The position numbers and the translations under genes are program-made. A model generated the notes under the pieces. It saw nothing but the letters and a program-made list of their open reading frames with translations. It had not been told where the DNA came from and did no database searches. Of a stretch of 64,000 nucleotides of DNA, positions 34,571-44,263 are shown one piece after another; positions within the stretch are counted from its first letter, which is position 1; each line of letters begins with the position of its first letter. The stretch is from Caldicellulosiruptor danielii (GTDB lineage Bacteria; Bacillota; Thermoanaerobacteria; Caldicellulosiruptorales; Caldicellulosiruptoraceae): the NCBI RefSeq assembly GCF_034343125.1, contig NZ_CP139957.1, positions 2,724,001-2,788,000 of the forward strand, in the 5' to 3' direction.

Positions 34571-37500
34571 GTTTGTAGCCTTCCCTTTGGGGATTGAAAC
34601 TCCTAACAGTATGAAGAATCCTTATACCCAATAGGCGTTTGTAGCCTTCCCTTTGGGGATTGAAACATTGTTAGTTTGACATTAATCCTATTGGCTTTTA
34701 TTTCGTTTGTAGCCTTCCCTTTGGGGATTGAAACAACATAACGACAAAGGAAGGATTCTTGACTACATCGATGGTTTGTAGCCTTCCCTTTGGGGATTGA
34801 AACGTAATCCTGCGTGCCTTCACATTCGTGAATACCTCTCCGGTTTGTAGCCTTCCCTTTGGGGATTGAAACACATAAATTTTAAGTTTGCTGTTTCACC
34901 GTTTCTGTGTTTGTAGCCTTCCCTTTGGGGATTGAAACCCAACTTTACTCGTTCCATTTGTTCTTGCACATATTGTGTTTGTAGCCTTCCCTTTGGGGAT
35001 TGAAACTAAATTTCTTTGCTTCTGGTAATTCTGAACTTAAAATCGTTTGTAGCCTTCCCTTTGGGGATTGAAACACATGCTTGTATAACTGCTGGACCTA
35101 TCTTTCCATCCTGTTTGTAGCCTTCCCTTTGGGGATTGAAACCCTTAAATTGAACATCAAACTCCAACTTGGTCATCCCTGTTTGTAGCCTTCCCTTTGG
35201 GGATTGAAACTTATTAACCCAACCATAAATATTACCAAAAACAAACGTTTGTAGCCTTCCCTTTGGGGATTGAAACAAAAGTAATGTCTTGTATTAAAAA
35301 AGAATTAATGCAGTTTGTAGCCTTCCCTTTGGGGATTGAAACGCCAATTTTTGCACCATTGGGGATAGGGCATCCCCAAGTTTGTAGCCTTCCCTTTGGG
35401 GATTGAAACAAGCCTAACTTATACGTCGTCCACTCATCGACAGGTAGGTTTGTAGCCTTCCCTTTGGGGATTGAAACATTTTTGTATAATGTGCATTTTA
35501 CAGTATAATCAAAAGTTTGTAGCCTTCCCTTTGGGGATTGAAACATACAATTCATATTCAGCTCCGTATTTTGTCATAAGAAGTTTGTAGCCTTCCCTTT
35601 GGGGATTGAAACCCTTTTATGCTTTCTCCTTTCTCTCTAAACTAACTTGTTTGTAGCCTTCCCTTTGGGGATTGAAACGCAACAGGAGTTATTGCTGGTG
35701 CTATTGCAACTGCTGTTTGTAGCCTTCCCTTTGGGGATTGAAACTGATAAGTTAGACAGAGATGTTTCAGAAATGAAGAAGTTTGTAGCCTTCCCTTTGG
35801 GGATTGAAACTCTATAACATAGCCCATTCCCATTTCATTCATAGAATTGTTTGTAGCCTTCCCTTTGGGGATTGAAACTCGTAACCCATACCATACTAAT
35901 ATCGCAGATAACCAAAGTTTGTAGCCTTCCCTTTGGGGATTGAAACGGTATACTCAAGTCAGGTGGAGTTATCCTATCCCCAGGTTTGTAGCCTTCCCTT
36001 TGGGGATTGAAACATTTCAGTCTCTGACATAGCTTCTGATGTTGTTACTGTTTGTAGCCTTCCCTTTGGGGATTGAAACAAATATTTTATTTTGCAACAA
36101 AAAAAAAGAGCAAGGGTTTGTAGCCTTCCCTTTGGGGATTGAAACTGTTTTTAACAAAACATTAAAAACCCTAAATGCTATAGGTTTGTAGCCTTCCCTT
36201 TGGGGATTGAAACATTTTCTCCTCACCTGTTTCCAAAGATTTGAGCCTGCTTGTTTGTAGCCTTCCCTTTGGGGATTGAAACTGAACAAGGGCAGTATCT
36301 TTAATTTCATCAAATAAATAGTTTGTAGCCTTCCCTTTGGGGATTGAAACGGTTCTGCATTATTGAAGTTTTGACGGGCCAGCTGCAAGTTTGTAGCCTT
36401 CCCTTTGGGGATTGAAACTGCAAGATTTTTTCTTCGTTCTGGTAACTTGTTAAGATGGTTTGTAGCCTTCCCTTTGGGGATTGAAACATATATTTTGCTA
36501 TTCTTAACAACCATCGTAACCCAGTTTGTAGCCTTCCCTTTGGGGATTGAAACATGCTTTTATCTTCTGAATCAATGTTGGAGAATTGTTTGTTTGTAGC
36601 CTTCCCTTTGGGGATTGAAACCCATTACTTGCTTTTTGTGCAGATAAAATACCATGTGTTTGTAGCCTTCCCTTTGGGGATTGAAACTTTACACAGATTT
36701 TCCCGGAAAGAATTTGGTTCCCAAGTTTGTAGCCTTCCCTTTGGGGATTGAAACTAATTAAACCATACGCTTTCTGTTCTCTGTTGATATGTTTGTAGCC
36801 TTCCCTTTGGGGATTGAAACTTTAATATTTGCAGCAAGTATTTTTCAAACGTCATATGTTTGTAGCCTTCCCTTTGGGGATTGAAACCTTTTGCTTTTTC
36901 CCATGCATTGCAAGCATAATAAAATGTTTGTAGCCTTCCCTTTGGGGATTGAAACACCGCTATTTGTATTACAATATTCTATGAATTCTATGTTTGTAGC
37001 CTTCCCTTTGGGGATTGAAACATACATTCTCTCTTCTTCTGTAACATCTCTGCGTTTGTAGCCTTCCCTTTGGGGATTGAAACCCATTATGCTGCCTGTC
37101 CATGTGTAGCAAACCACCCGTTTGTAGCCTTCCCTTTGGGGATTGAAACTACACTCCATCCCGCCATGTCATATAAGTAAATTCTGGTTTGTAGCCTTCC
37201 CTTTGGGGATTGAAACGTATGATGTTTAGGTATTGCCGGCAAAATAGTTCACGTTTGTAGCCTTCCCTTTGGGGATTGAAACCCTGCAAGTGCAACGTCA
37301 CCCAGTGCAAGAACCCATGTTTGTAGCCTTCCCTTTGGGGATTGAAACTTAAGTCTCCTCGTTTTAGCCCTCTGAATAAAATATGTTTGTAGCCTTCCCT
37401 TTGGGGATTGAAACACCAGATTCACTATACAAAGGAGCAATTGACATACAGTTAGTAGCCTTCCCTTTGGGGATTGAAACGTATTATTAAACACATTGTT

Positions 37501-38404
37501 ATTTCCTGTCTTTGTTAGTAGCCTTCCCTTTGGGGATTGAAACTCCTGTTACAACACCATGGTTAACAGCAGCTGCATCGGTTAGTAGCCTTCCCTTTGG
37601 GGATTGAAACGGAAAATAATTATCGAAGCCAATGGCGATTACAAAGTTAGTAGCCTTCCCTTTGGGGATTGAAACTTGCATATGCGCTGTCTGGAATCTT
37701 ATTATTTGTCAGTTAGTAGCCTTCCCTTTGGGGATTGAAACTAGCTTCCCCAACTCAGTTGTTGTGATTCTTTCAAGGTTAGTAGCCTTCCCTTTGGGGA
37801 TTGAAACACTTCCTCTTGCAGGTTAGGAAATTTGATAGCATCCTCGTTAGTAGCCTTCCCTTTGGGGATTGAAACTAGTTTTTGTAAAACCTATATACTG
37901 TCTCAGCTAAGTTAGTAGCCTTCCCTTTGGGGATTGAAACTAGTTTTTGTAAAACCTATATACTGTCTCAGCTAAGTTAGTAGCCTTCCCTTTGGGGATT
38001 GAAACATAAAATAAACATTTACATATAAGGTATTAAATTCTGGTTAGTAGCCTTCCCTTTGGGGATTGAAACACAAACAGCAACAAGAGTGGATTATTAA
38101 CAATCACAGTTAGTAGCCTTCCCTTTGGGGATTGAAACAGATAGTGCGTAAAATCAAAAAATATAAAAATCTGCTTGTTAGTAGCCTTCCCTTTGGGGAT
38201 TGAAACGCATATGATGCTGCCGTTAAAAAAGCTCCTGTTATAGTTAGTAGCCTTCCCTTTGGGGATTGAAACCCTCATAATTCATTACATATTCTATAAC
38301 ATAATCTTGTTAGTAGCCTTCCCTTTGGGGATTGAAAGCATTGATGCTGGCCTCCCGGCTGCGCTCGGAACGAAGTTTGTAGCCTACCCTTTGGGGATTG
38401 AAAC
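34571..38404 (+). CRISPR. CRISPR array 4, about 58 repeats, with a repeat-type switch
   Basis: I count 43 GTTTG-type repeats from 34571 to 37385, then 14 GTTAG-type repeats from 37451 to 38309, then a CCTACCC terminal repeat at 38375. The switch is sharp. Two neighbouring spacers (37876-37910 and 37941-37975) are identical, so one repeat-spacer unit was duplicated. The last repeat pair and its GC-rich spacer match the ends of array 2 and of the 6241 mini-array. It is transcribed on the plus strand from leader L1d. Confidence 0.97.
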
Positions 38405-38412
38405 AAGTAGCT

Positions 38413-38443
38413 ACCACAGCTAAGGGCTGTGGTTTTTGTTTTT
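38413..38443 (+). terminator. Terminator after CRISPR array 4
   Basis: Same ACCACAGC / GCTGTGGT hairpin with T tail as after array 2 and the first mini-array. Confidence 0.85.
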
Positions 38444-38526
38444 TACAAGTGGTATAATAAAAGTGTAAAGCAAAAAATTTTAAGCTTTTTGTGTTATGAA
38501 AGTTTGCCAAAAAAGGAGAAATTCCA

Positions 38527-39480
38527 ATGCGCGATAGCCTTCCACCACAAGAACATGATTCAACTTTCAAGTTTTTGTTTGAACACCCTAAGGATATTCT
38601 TTTCCTTATCAAGGATGTGATTGGCTACAGCTGGGCAAAAGACATCCAAGAAGATTCAATTGAGCTTGCAGACAAAGAGTTTGTCGGTGAAGATTTTCTA
38701 CAAAGAAGAGCAGATGTTGTAGCAAAAGCAAAACTAAAAGACAGGGAAGTGTACTTTTACATTATCATTGAGAACCAGTCAACTGTTGCAAAAGACATGC
38801 CAGAAAGACTTCTGCGATACATGATACTACTGTGGGCAAAGAAGATAAGAGAAGGGGTAGAAAAACTTCCAGCAATTATTCCCATAGTGACATACAATGG
38901 GCTTGAAAAAGAATGGGATGTTGAACAGGAGATAATCAGTGAATTTGATATTTTCAAGAATGATATATTCAGGTATGCACTTGTAAACATCTCAAAGTTA
39001 GATGCAAAAGCTTTCTTGTGTGAAGAAGATGATGTGTTGAGCCCAGTAGTGTTTTACTTGGAGCAGGTAAGGGATGATACAGAAGAGCTTGCAAGAAGGT
39101 TAAAAGAAGTAGAACCGCAGCTGAGAAGATTTAGCAGCACCAACATAGAAAGATTTTTGATATGGGCAGGCAATGTAATTAGACCAAGGCTTACAAAGGA
39201 AGACAAAGAGGAGTTTGACAAGCTGATAGAGAGAGTAAAACAGGGGGGAGTGAGTAAGATGGGTGAGTTTGTATCAAATGTTTCAAGACTTCTTGATGAA
39301 GCACAAATGAAAAAATTCAATGAAGGCAAAATTGTAGGAAAAATTGAGGGCAAAATTGAAGGGAAAGAAGAGGTAGCAAGGAAACTGATAAAGAGAGGAT
39401 TTAGCGATGAAGATATTGCAGAGCTTACAGAATTGGATATAGAAAGAATAAAAAAGCTGAGGAAAGAATTGATTAATTAA
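38527..39480 (+). CDS. rpn: Rpn/YhgA-family PD-(D/E)XK nuclease, copy 4
   Basis: The 317 residues match copies 1 and 2 with D63, E82 and Q84 in place. The tail holds GKIVGKIEGKIEGKEE, two four-residue units more than copy 1. The DNA identity to copy 1 covers the upstream array-end unit, terminator and promoter, and continues past the stop through the whole L1 leader to the first repeat of the following array, about 1.8 kb in all. The ribosome site is AAGGAG. Confidence 0.9.
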   Translation: MRDSLPPQEHDSTFKFLFEHPKDILFLIKDVIGYSWAKDIQEDSIELADKEFVGEDFLQRRADVVAKAKLKDREVYFYIIIENQSTVAKDMPERLLRYMILLWAKKIREGVEKLPAIIPIVTYNGLEKEWDVEQEIISEFDIFKNDIFRYALVNISKLDAKAFLCEEDDVLSPVVFYLEQVRDDTEELARRLKEVEPQLRRFSSTNIERFLIWAGNVIRPRLTKEDKEEFDKLIERVKQGGVSKMGEFVSNVSRLLDEAQMKKFNEGKIVGKIEGKIEGKEEVARKLIKRGFSDEDIAELTELDIERIKKLRKELIN

Positions 39481-39529
39481 TGGCAAGAAAATTTAACGAA
39501 GGAATTCAACAAGGAATCCAAATGAAGAG

Positions 39530-39560
39530 GCAGGGTTAAAAGCCCTGCTTGTTGTTTTAA
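39530..39560 (+). terminator. Terminator of rpn copy 4
   Basis: GCAGGG (39530-39535) pairs with CCCTGC (39543-39548), then TTGTTGTTTT. The loop is two A shorter than in the copy-1 terminator. The stretch 39561-39870 is the same AT-rich sequence as 7469-7780, with no gene. Confidence 0.7.
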
Positions 39561-39870
39561 AACAAAAGAGCCTGCATTTTAAACAAAATGAGAAGTTAAT
39601 TTAGTGTTTTATCCCTAAAGCCTAATCCACACTTGTTGCAGATATTATCTGTAAGAAAAAAATTTCTTGAGGGAAGTGGTGTTTTGTAAGCTAATTGTTT
39701 CATTTTGCCCTAAAGTCATATTATTTTGACCAAAGGCGCAGAAATTTTAAGTTTTGATTAGTCTGCATTTTCAGTTTTGTGATATGTGAGCTTACCTGAT
39801 GTTCTGGCAGCAAGATACACAAAAGAATTTTGCTTTTGAGAATTTATGCAATGAAATTGTATAAAGTCTA

Positions 39871-40120
39871 CAATTTAACCAAAAGTCATATCTGTCGACC
39901 TGCGGTAGCAAAATTTTGAGGTTTGATTTGTATACGATTTCATATTTGCGGCGAGTGGGATTGCATGGTTTTCTGGCAGCAGCAGGATAGACGGAAGAGT
40001 TTAAGAGGCTTTAATCCTTTGATTTTTCTGGACTCTTTTGAGTTTTCCACAGATGTTTTGAAATAAAAACATTGACATGGGTGTATAAAGTTGATATAAT
40101 AAAACTAAGCTTTCGGACGT
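39871..40120 (+). promoter_or_regulatory. CRISPR leader, type L1 (copy e)
   Basis: Nearly identical to L1a. The promoter is TTGACA (40072-40077), 17 bases, TATAAT (40095-40100). Confidence 0.8.
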
Positions 40121-40784
40121 GTTTGTAGCCTGCCCTTTGGGGATTGAAACAGCTATTTAAATAGTTCAATAGTTGTTGCTCAGCAGAGTTTGTAGCCTGC
40201 CCTTTGGGGATTGAAACAATAGTTTTGCTATACAACTTTTACACCTCCTGCAGTTTGTAGCCTGCCCTTTGGGGATTGAAACCCTAATACATCGTTAAAA
40301 GCCTCTCTGTCAATTTTTGTTTGTAGCCTGCCCTTTGGGGATTGAAACCCTTCGGGGTTAATTATAAATCAAAACTTAGAAGGAGTTTGTAGCCTGCCCT
40401 TTGGGGATTGAAACAGGAAAGGATGGAGAATAAAGATAGTGTGATTGAGGTAGTTTGTAGCCTGCCCTTTGGGGATTGAAAACAACGTATTGGCTTTGAC
40501 GTCACAAAAGCTTCTCTCTTGTTTGTAGCCTTCCCTTTGGGGATTGAAACTTATTCCAGATACTAATGTTAAAATCTGTGCTATGTCTGTTTGTATCCTT
40601 CCCTTTAACGATTGTAATACAAGATTCATTCCTTGCTATGATTTCCTCCAGGGTTTGTAGCCTGCTCTTTGGGAACTGAGATGGAAGAGGTTGTAACCTT
40701 CTTGTTGTGAATTGAAACAGTATCAAAATTTGTGCTTTGTTGCCAAGGCAGTAGTTTTTGCCCTTCCCCGTTGGCGGTTAAAAT
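40121..40784 (+). CRISPR. CRISPR array 5, seven good repeats fading into degenerate ones
   Basis: Repeats at 40121, 40188, 40253, 40319, 40385 and 40453 are of the CCTGCCC type (the last has one extra A); 40521 is of the CCTTCCC type. Units near 40589, 40653, 40689 and 40754 are increasingly mutated (CCTTTAACGATTG, TTTGGGAACTGAG, GTGAATTGAAAC, TTGGCGGTTAAA). Leader-distal decay is usual, but rarely so graded. Confidence 0.93.
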
Positions 40785-41650
40785 GCAAGCGTATTTTCAA
40801 CTTTATCTTGCGGTATATTCCTGTGCTGATCATAAGAGTGGCACATCCCTAATTTAACTTCTTGGATATAATTTTTATAACCTGTGCCAGAGATAATATT
40901 CTTTCTCTTTAGATTCGCATAAAAATTGACCTTTCAAAAAATGATGAATATGCATTAAAATTTTTTCTCTGCGCTTTGCAGCAGTAAAATAAGGGGGAAA
41001 TATAAACTTGCAGCGAAATTCATTTCTTGAAAAGTTTTCAACATAAGATACCGCCAGTATGTACTCCAAGAAGAAGGATTAAATTTGTGGTGGGATTTCA
41101 GAATGCCAACTGAGGACGATTATTTTACACTATTTGAGTTATTCAGCGTTCTTAAGCGTTCTCGAATTGTCTTTAAATCTCTGATGGCTGCAAAAAGATA
41201 CTTTAAAATAATTTTTACTAAAGGCATATACTTGGCAATTAGTTTTCAATCCTATTAGTTACAGAAAACCCGGAAATTCCTGTTGGAATAAACCAACCGA
41301 CTGACTGACGGACGGAAATAATTGTATATAACAGCATAGAGCGGTATGTTGAAGAGTTTGGTTCACTTGTTGTTATTAGTGGAGTGGACATGAATAAAAT
41401 AAGACCAATAGTTGAAAATTTTGGAATCAACTGGAGAAAAAATATCTAAAATTAAGAAAAAATAGATTCAAAAATTTATAAATGAAATAAAAGATGAGAA
41501 TTTAGAAGAAAAGATGGGAAATATTTGTTGATGCTTAAAATCGATAAACTTGTTATTTTCTATTTATTCTATTTTGCATATAATCTTAAAATTTTTGTAA
41601 TATCATAAAACAAAAAAGCTGCAAACAAAAGATGCAACAAAATTTTTGTA
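40785..41650. other. Gene-poor decay region after array 5
   Basis: No intact gene is seen. At about 40913-40935 the string TTCGCATAAA followed by TTGACCTTTC repeats the sequence found just upstream of cas4 (10989-11009), so this may once have adjoined a cas operon. At 41331-41449 on the plus strand a fragment reads SIERYVEEFG...GVDMNKIRPIVENFG before a stop; its parent family is not recognised. Confidence 0.5.
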
Positions 41651-41652
41651 TT

Positions 41653-42744
41653 TTAAGCTCTTTGGATAATTTCTTTGATGTATTCTATAATCCTTTTCTC
41701 AATCCAGCCTTCAGAATTTTCTTCTCTTGAACAGCCTTCATCAAAGCTGCAAAAGCTGAGCTGCCCGGATTTGAAATTGTCTTCGTTTATGTCCCTGACA
41801 GCCTCTTTCTCAAGCTTTTTTGAGCTTTTAACTTTCTTTGTTCTTATCTCATCTTTTTCAAGGTCAAGAAAACTGCACAGAAGTGGAGAGTTTATATCAT
41901 ACTTCTGTATATTTTTGATAACTGAACTTCTGCTGAAATTTGCATAGCAGTAGGTACAAAAGTGTTTGCATGTGTTATAAATCCCAAGGTCTATGCTCTG
42001 AACACATCCGCACGCTTTTCTTTGATTGTTGTCTTTCATGTACTCTATGTTATCATCAAAACCTTTATCTTTTCTAAGTTCCTTTATAAACTCGCCATCA
42101 ATACAGTGGGCTTTTTTCAGCCCCAGCTGTTCAACTGGTACATCTTCTGCACAGGTCTCAATGCTGAGGTTATATTTTTTCCCAATACTGCCTATCGCAG
42201 CAAAAAGATTGTAAAGTTCTTCTGCCGAAAGATTCTTAGCATTTATTTTGTTCAGCTCGCCTTCTGCCTTGCTGTAAAAATCAACATAGCTTACTATGCA
42301 CTTTTGAGTGTAAGGTGAAAGCCTTTCGCAAAGTTCTTCAAATTTTTCTTTATGGTAGCCAAACGACATTCTGTTGGTAACAATTATAGGGTCATAACGC
42401 CAGATTACTCTTTTTTTGCCAATCATGCTTGAAAGTTCTTGAAAAGTTTGTATAACTTCATCTTTTGATGGGATATTTGGTTCTATATCTTGGCCATAAG
42501 GTGTAACTGTAAATTGAAAGTAGTAAACATACTCTTCAAAATATCTCAGCTTATCAATAAATTTTCTGGGATTTTTTGTCCAGAAGACTATCGCATCAAC
42601 ATCCTCGGGCAAAAGCGACACTGCAAAAACCTGAGTTGGTCTCATTGGATTTCTATACATTGCAAATCCTTCTTTTATTCTGTTTATAAACCAATCACCA
42701 TAAAGTGCTGGAATATCTGTTCTTCTGCTCGCACTTATAATCAT
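41653..42744 (-). CDS. DUF1848 family protein, copy B
   Basis: I start at the ATG opening MIISASRRTDIPALYGDW (42744), giving 363 residues; a longer in-frame start at 42786 adds a non-conserved extension. It is a close paralogue of the gene at 4712-5809 with the same VFWTKNP and VIWRYDPI segments and the cysteine cluster CGCVQS then CKHFCTYCYAN. Family function is unknown to me, although the cysteines suggest Fe-S or metal binding. Upstream by 19 bases lies a broken methyltransferase-like gene in the same direction. Confidence 0.85.
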   Translation of the reverse strand: MIISASRRTDIPALYGDWFINRIKEGFAMYRNPMRPTQVFAVSLLPEDVDAIVFWTKNPRKFIDKLRYFEEYVYYFQFTVTPYGQDIEPNIPSKDEVIQTFQELSSMIGKKRVIWRYDPIIVTNRMSFGYHKEKFEELCERLSPYTQKCIVSYVDFYSKAEGELNKINAKNLSAEELYNLFAAIGSIGKKYNLSIETCAEDVPVEQLGLKKAHCIDGEFIKELRKDKGFDDNIEYMKDNNQRKACGCVQSIDLGIYNTCKHFCTYCYANFSRSSVIKNIQKYDINSPLLCSFLDLEKDEIRTKKVKSSKKLEKEAVRDINEDNFKSGQLSFCSFDEGCSREENSEGWIEKRIIEYIKEIIQRA

Positions 42745-42763
42745 CTTACTATCAACTCCCGTT

Positions 42764-43644
42764 TTAAAATAAAGGTATATTCTCATTTTTAATCAGCACA
42801 AACTGCGCACTTCGATACTCAGTCCGCATCTCAAAATGGCCCAGTAAATCTTCTGGTACATTTTCTATGTCAACACTGCACTTGGAATAAGCTCCACCAA
42901 ACTTAAGGCTCGAGTCATCTTTGTAAGGAAAATAATATTTGAATACTTTTTCATTGTGGTTATACCAAAATTTTTGAGCCAAATATACTCAAGGATATCC
43001 CTATACCTTTAACTTCATCAGGATGTCTCATAGCATAACTTTGTGTAACGTTCGTATCGTTGAAAATTATCATAGTAGATTTGGGCAATATCTCAAAGGC
43101 TCTTTCAACAAACTTCTCTGCAAATTACTTTACATAATCAACATGATAGTATTTTACAATATCTGAAATAACATACTGAAATGTAATTATATTAGGCTTT
43201 TCATTCTTTATAATCTCTTCTATTTTTTGGTATTCATTGAGTACATCTAAGTATGTTATTTTCACCTTTGAAAAATTGTGCTTCTTCCCATGTTGTACGA
43301 TAAAATCATGAATATCCTTCCAAAGAGTGCTCTTTTCAAGACCGTGATACTCAATTCTTTTATCAGGCTTGTACATCCTGAAAAAAGCTTCAAATGCAAA
43401 AAGGTCTGTGCAAGGTCCGCAGCCAACTGAAAGAATTCTGGGATTATCCGAAATTCTGTGACTAATTTGCTGAAGAAGTACAAAAAGCTCCCCTGCATAC
43501 TTGAGTGAGTATCTTCCGCAGTAATAGTATATCATATTCTTGCAGTCATAATCACGAACATTGCCATTGTTCTTCCTTCTGAAGTGAACCTTTGAAAGAC
43601 ATTTTTCACAGGTGCTTTTTCTTCTTTTCCTCCGCCATCCTCAT
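42764..43644 (-). pseudogene. Heavily lesioned methyltransferase-like gene
   Basis: Pieces in several frames join: a start at 43644 or 43638 (MAEEKKKK), a frameshift near 43600 into CEKCLSKVHFRRKNNG, then ILSVGCGPCTDLFAFEAF, a typical SAM-binding glycine loop of class I methyltransferases, and ITYLDVLNEY. An in-frame TAA lies at 43122-43124, after which MIIFNDTNV continues, and a further frameshift near 42990 leads to the C-terminal part (HFEMRTEYRSAQFVLIKN). A nonsense codon plus at least two frameshifts point to genuine decay. The substrate cannot be told. Confidence 0.65.
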
Positions 43645-43901
43645 CACGTCATATACAAGCAGGCACATTCTTTTCCACTCCCTTTTGAAAGCCACTGCTT
43701 GATAGACAAAAATAATTTTAAAAGCTGCTTCTTAAAATTTTGAGCTTAAAAAATCTGTGAAGTTTGCAGAAAAGATAGAATTATAATTGCTTTTGCTCGT
43801 TATGTACGGATAATGATAATATTAGTAAACAAATAGTGTTATTTGGTAGTTGCAAACAACAGATGTAAATATATGCAATAAATGTGCATAAAATCAACAC
43901 T

Positions 43902-44148
43902 ATGACCAAAAGTCAAATCTGTCGACCTCCGGTAGTAAAATTTTGAGGTTTGATTTGTGTTCGGTTTCAATATTGAGGTGATTGAGCTTGTTTTATGCTC
44001 TGGCAGCTGCTGGACAGACGGAAATGTATGAATGGCTTTTGCTTCTTGATTTTTCTGGCTTGATGCAAGTTTTTCACAGGTGTTTTGATATAAAAACATT
44101 TACAGCTTTGCATAAAGTTGATATAATAAAATCAAACATTTGAACGGG
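43902..44148 (+). promoter_or_regulatory. CRISPR leader, type L1 (copy f)
   Basis: TATGACCAAAAGTCAAATCTG, TCGACCTCC and a changed GGACAGACGGAAAT block identify an L1 leader. The promoter is TTTACA (44099-44104), 17 bases, TATAAT (44122-44127). The stretch 43650-43900 is AT-rich with nothing recognised. Confidence 0.7.
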
Positions 44149-44178
44149 GTTTGTGGCTTCCCCTTTGGTGATTGAAAG
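44149..44178 (+). CRISPR. Single degenerate CRISPR repeat
   Basis: A 30-base unit (GTTTGTGGCTTCCCC...GATTGAAAG) stands exactly where an array should begin after the L1f leader. No second repeat follows; rpn copy 5 begins 86 bases later. It looks like an array collapsed to one repeat. Confidence 0.8.
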
Positions 44179-44263
44179 TATCACATCCATGTAAGACATA
44201 TCTTCAAATCTGTGGTATAATTAAAGTGTAAGAAAAAATAATCAATATTGGAGTGAAAGTATC

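Noticed and set aside
40875-41069. Minus-strand ORF of 64 residues after array 5
   Set aside because: No ribosome site, aromatic-rich AT-biased composition and no recognisable pattern; likely chance in a decay zone.
41239-41430. Minus-strand ORF of 63 residues
   Set aside because: The opposite strand here carries a more protein-like fragment (YVEEFGSLVVISGVDM), so the minus frame is probably its shadow.
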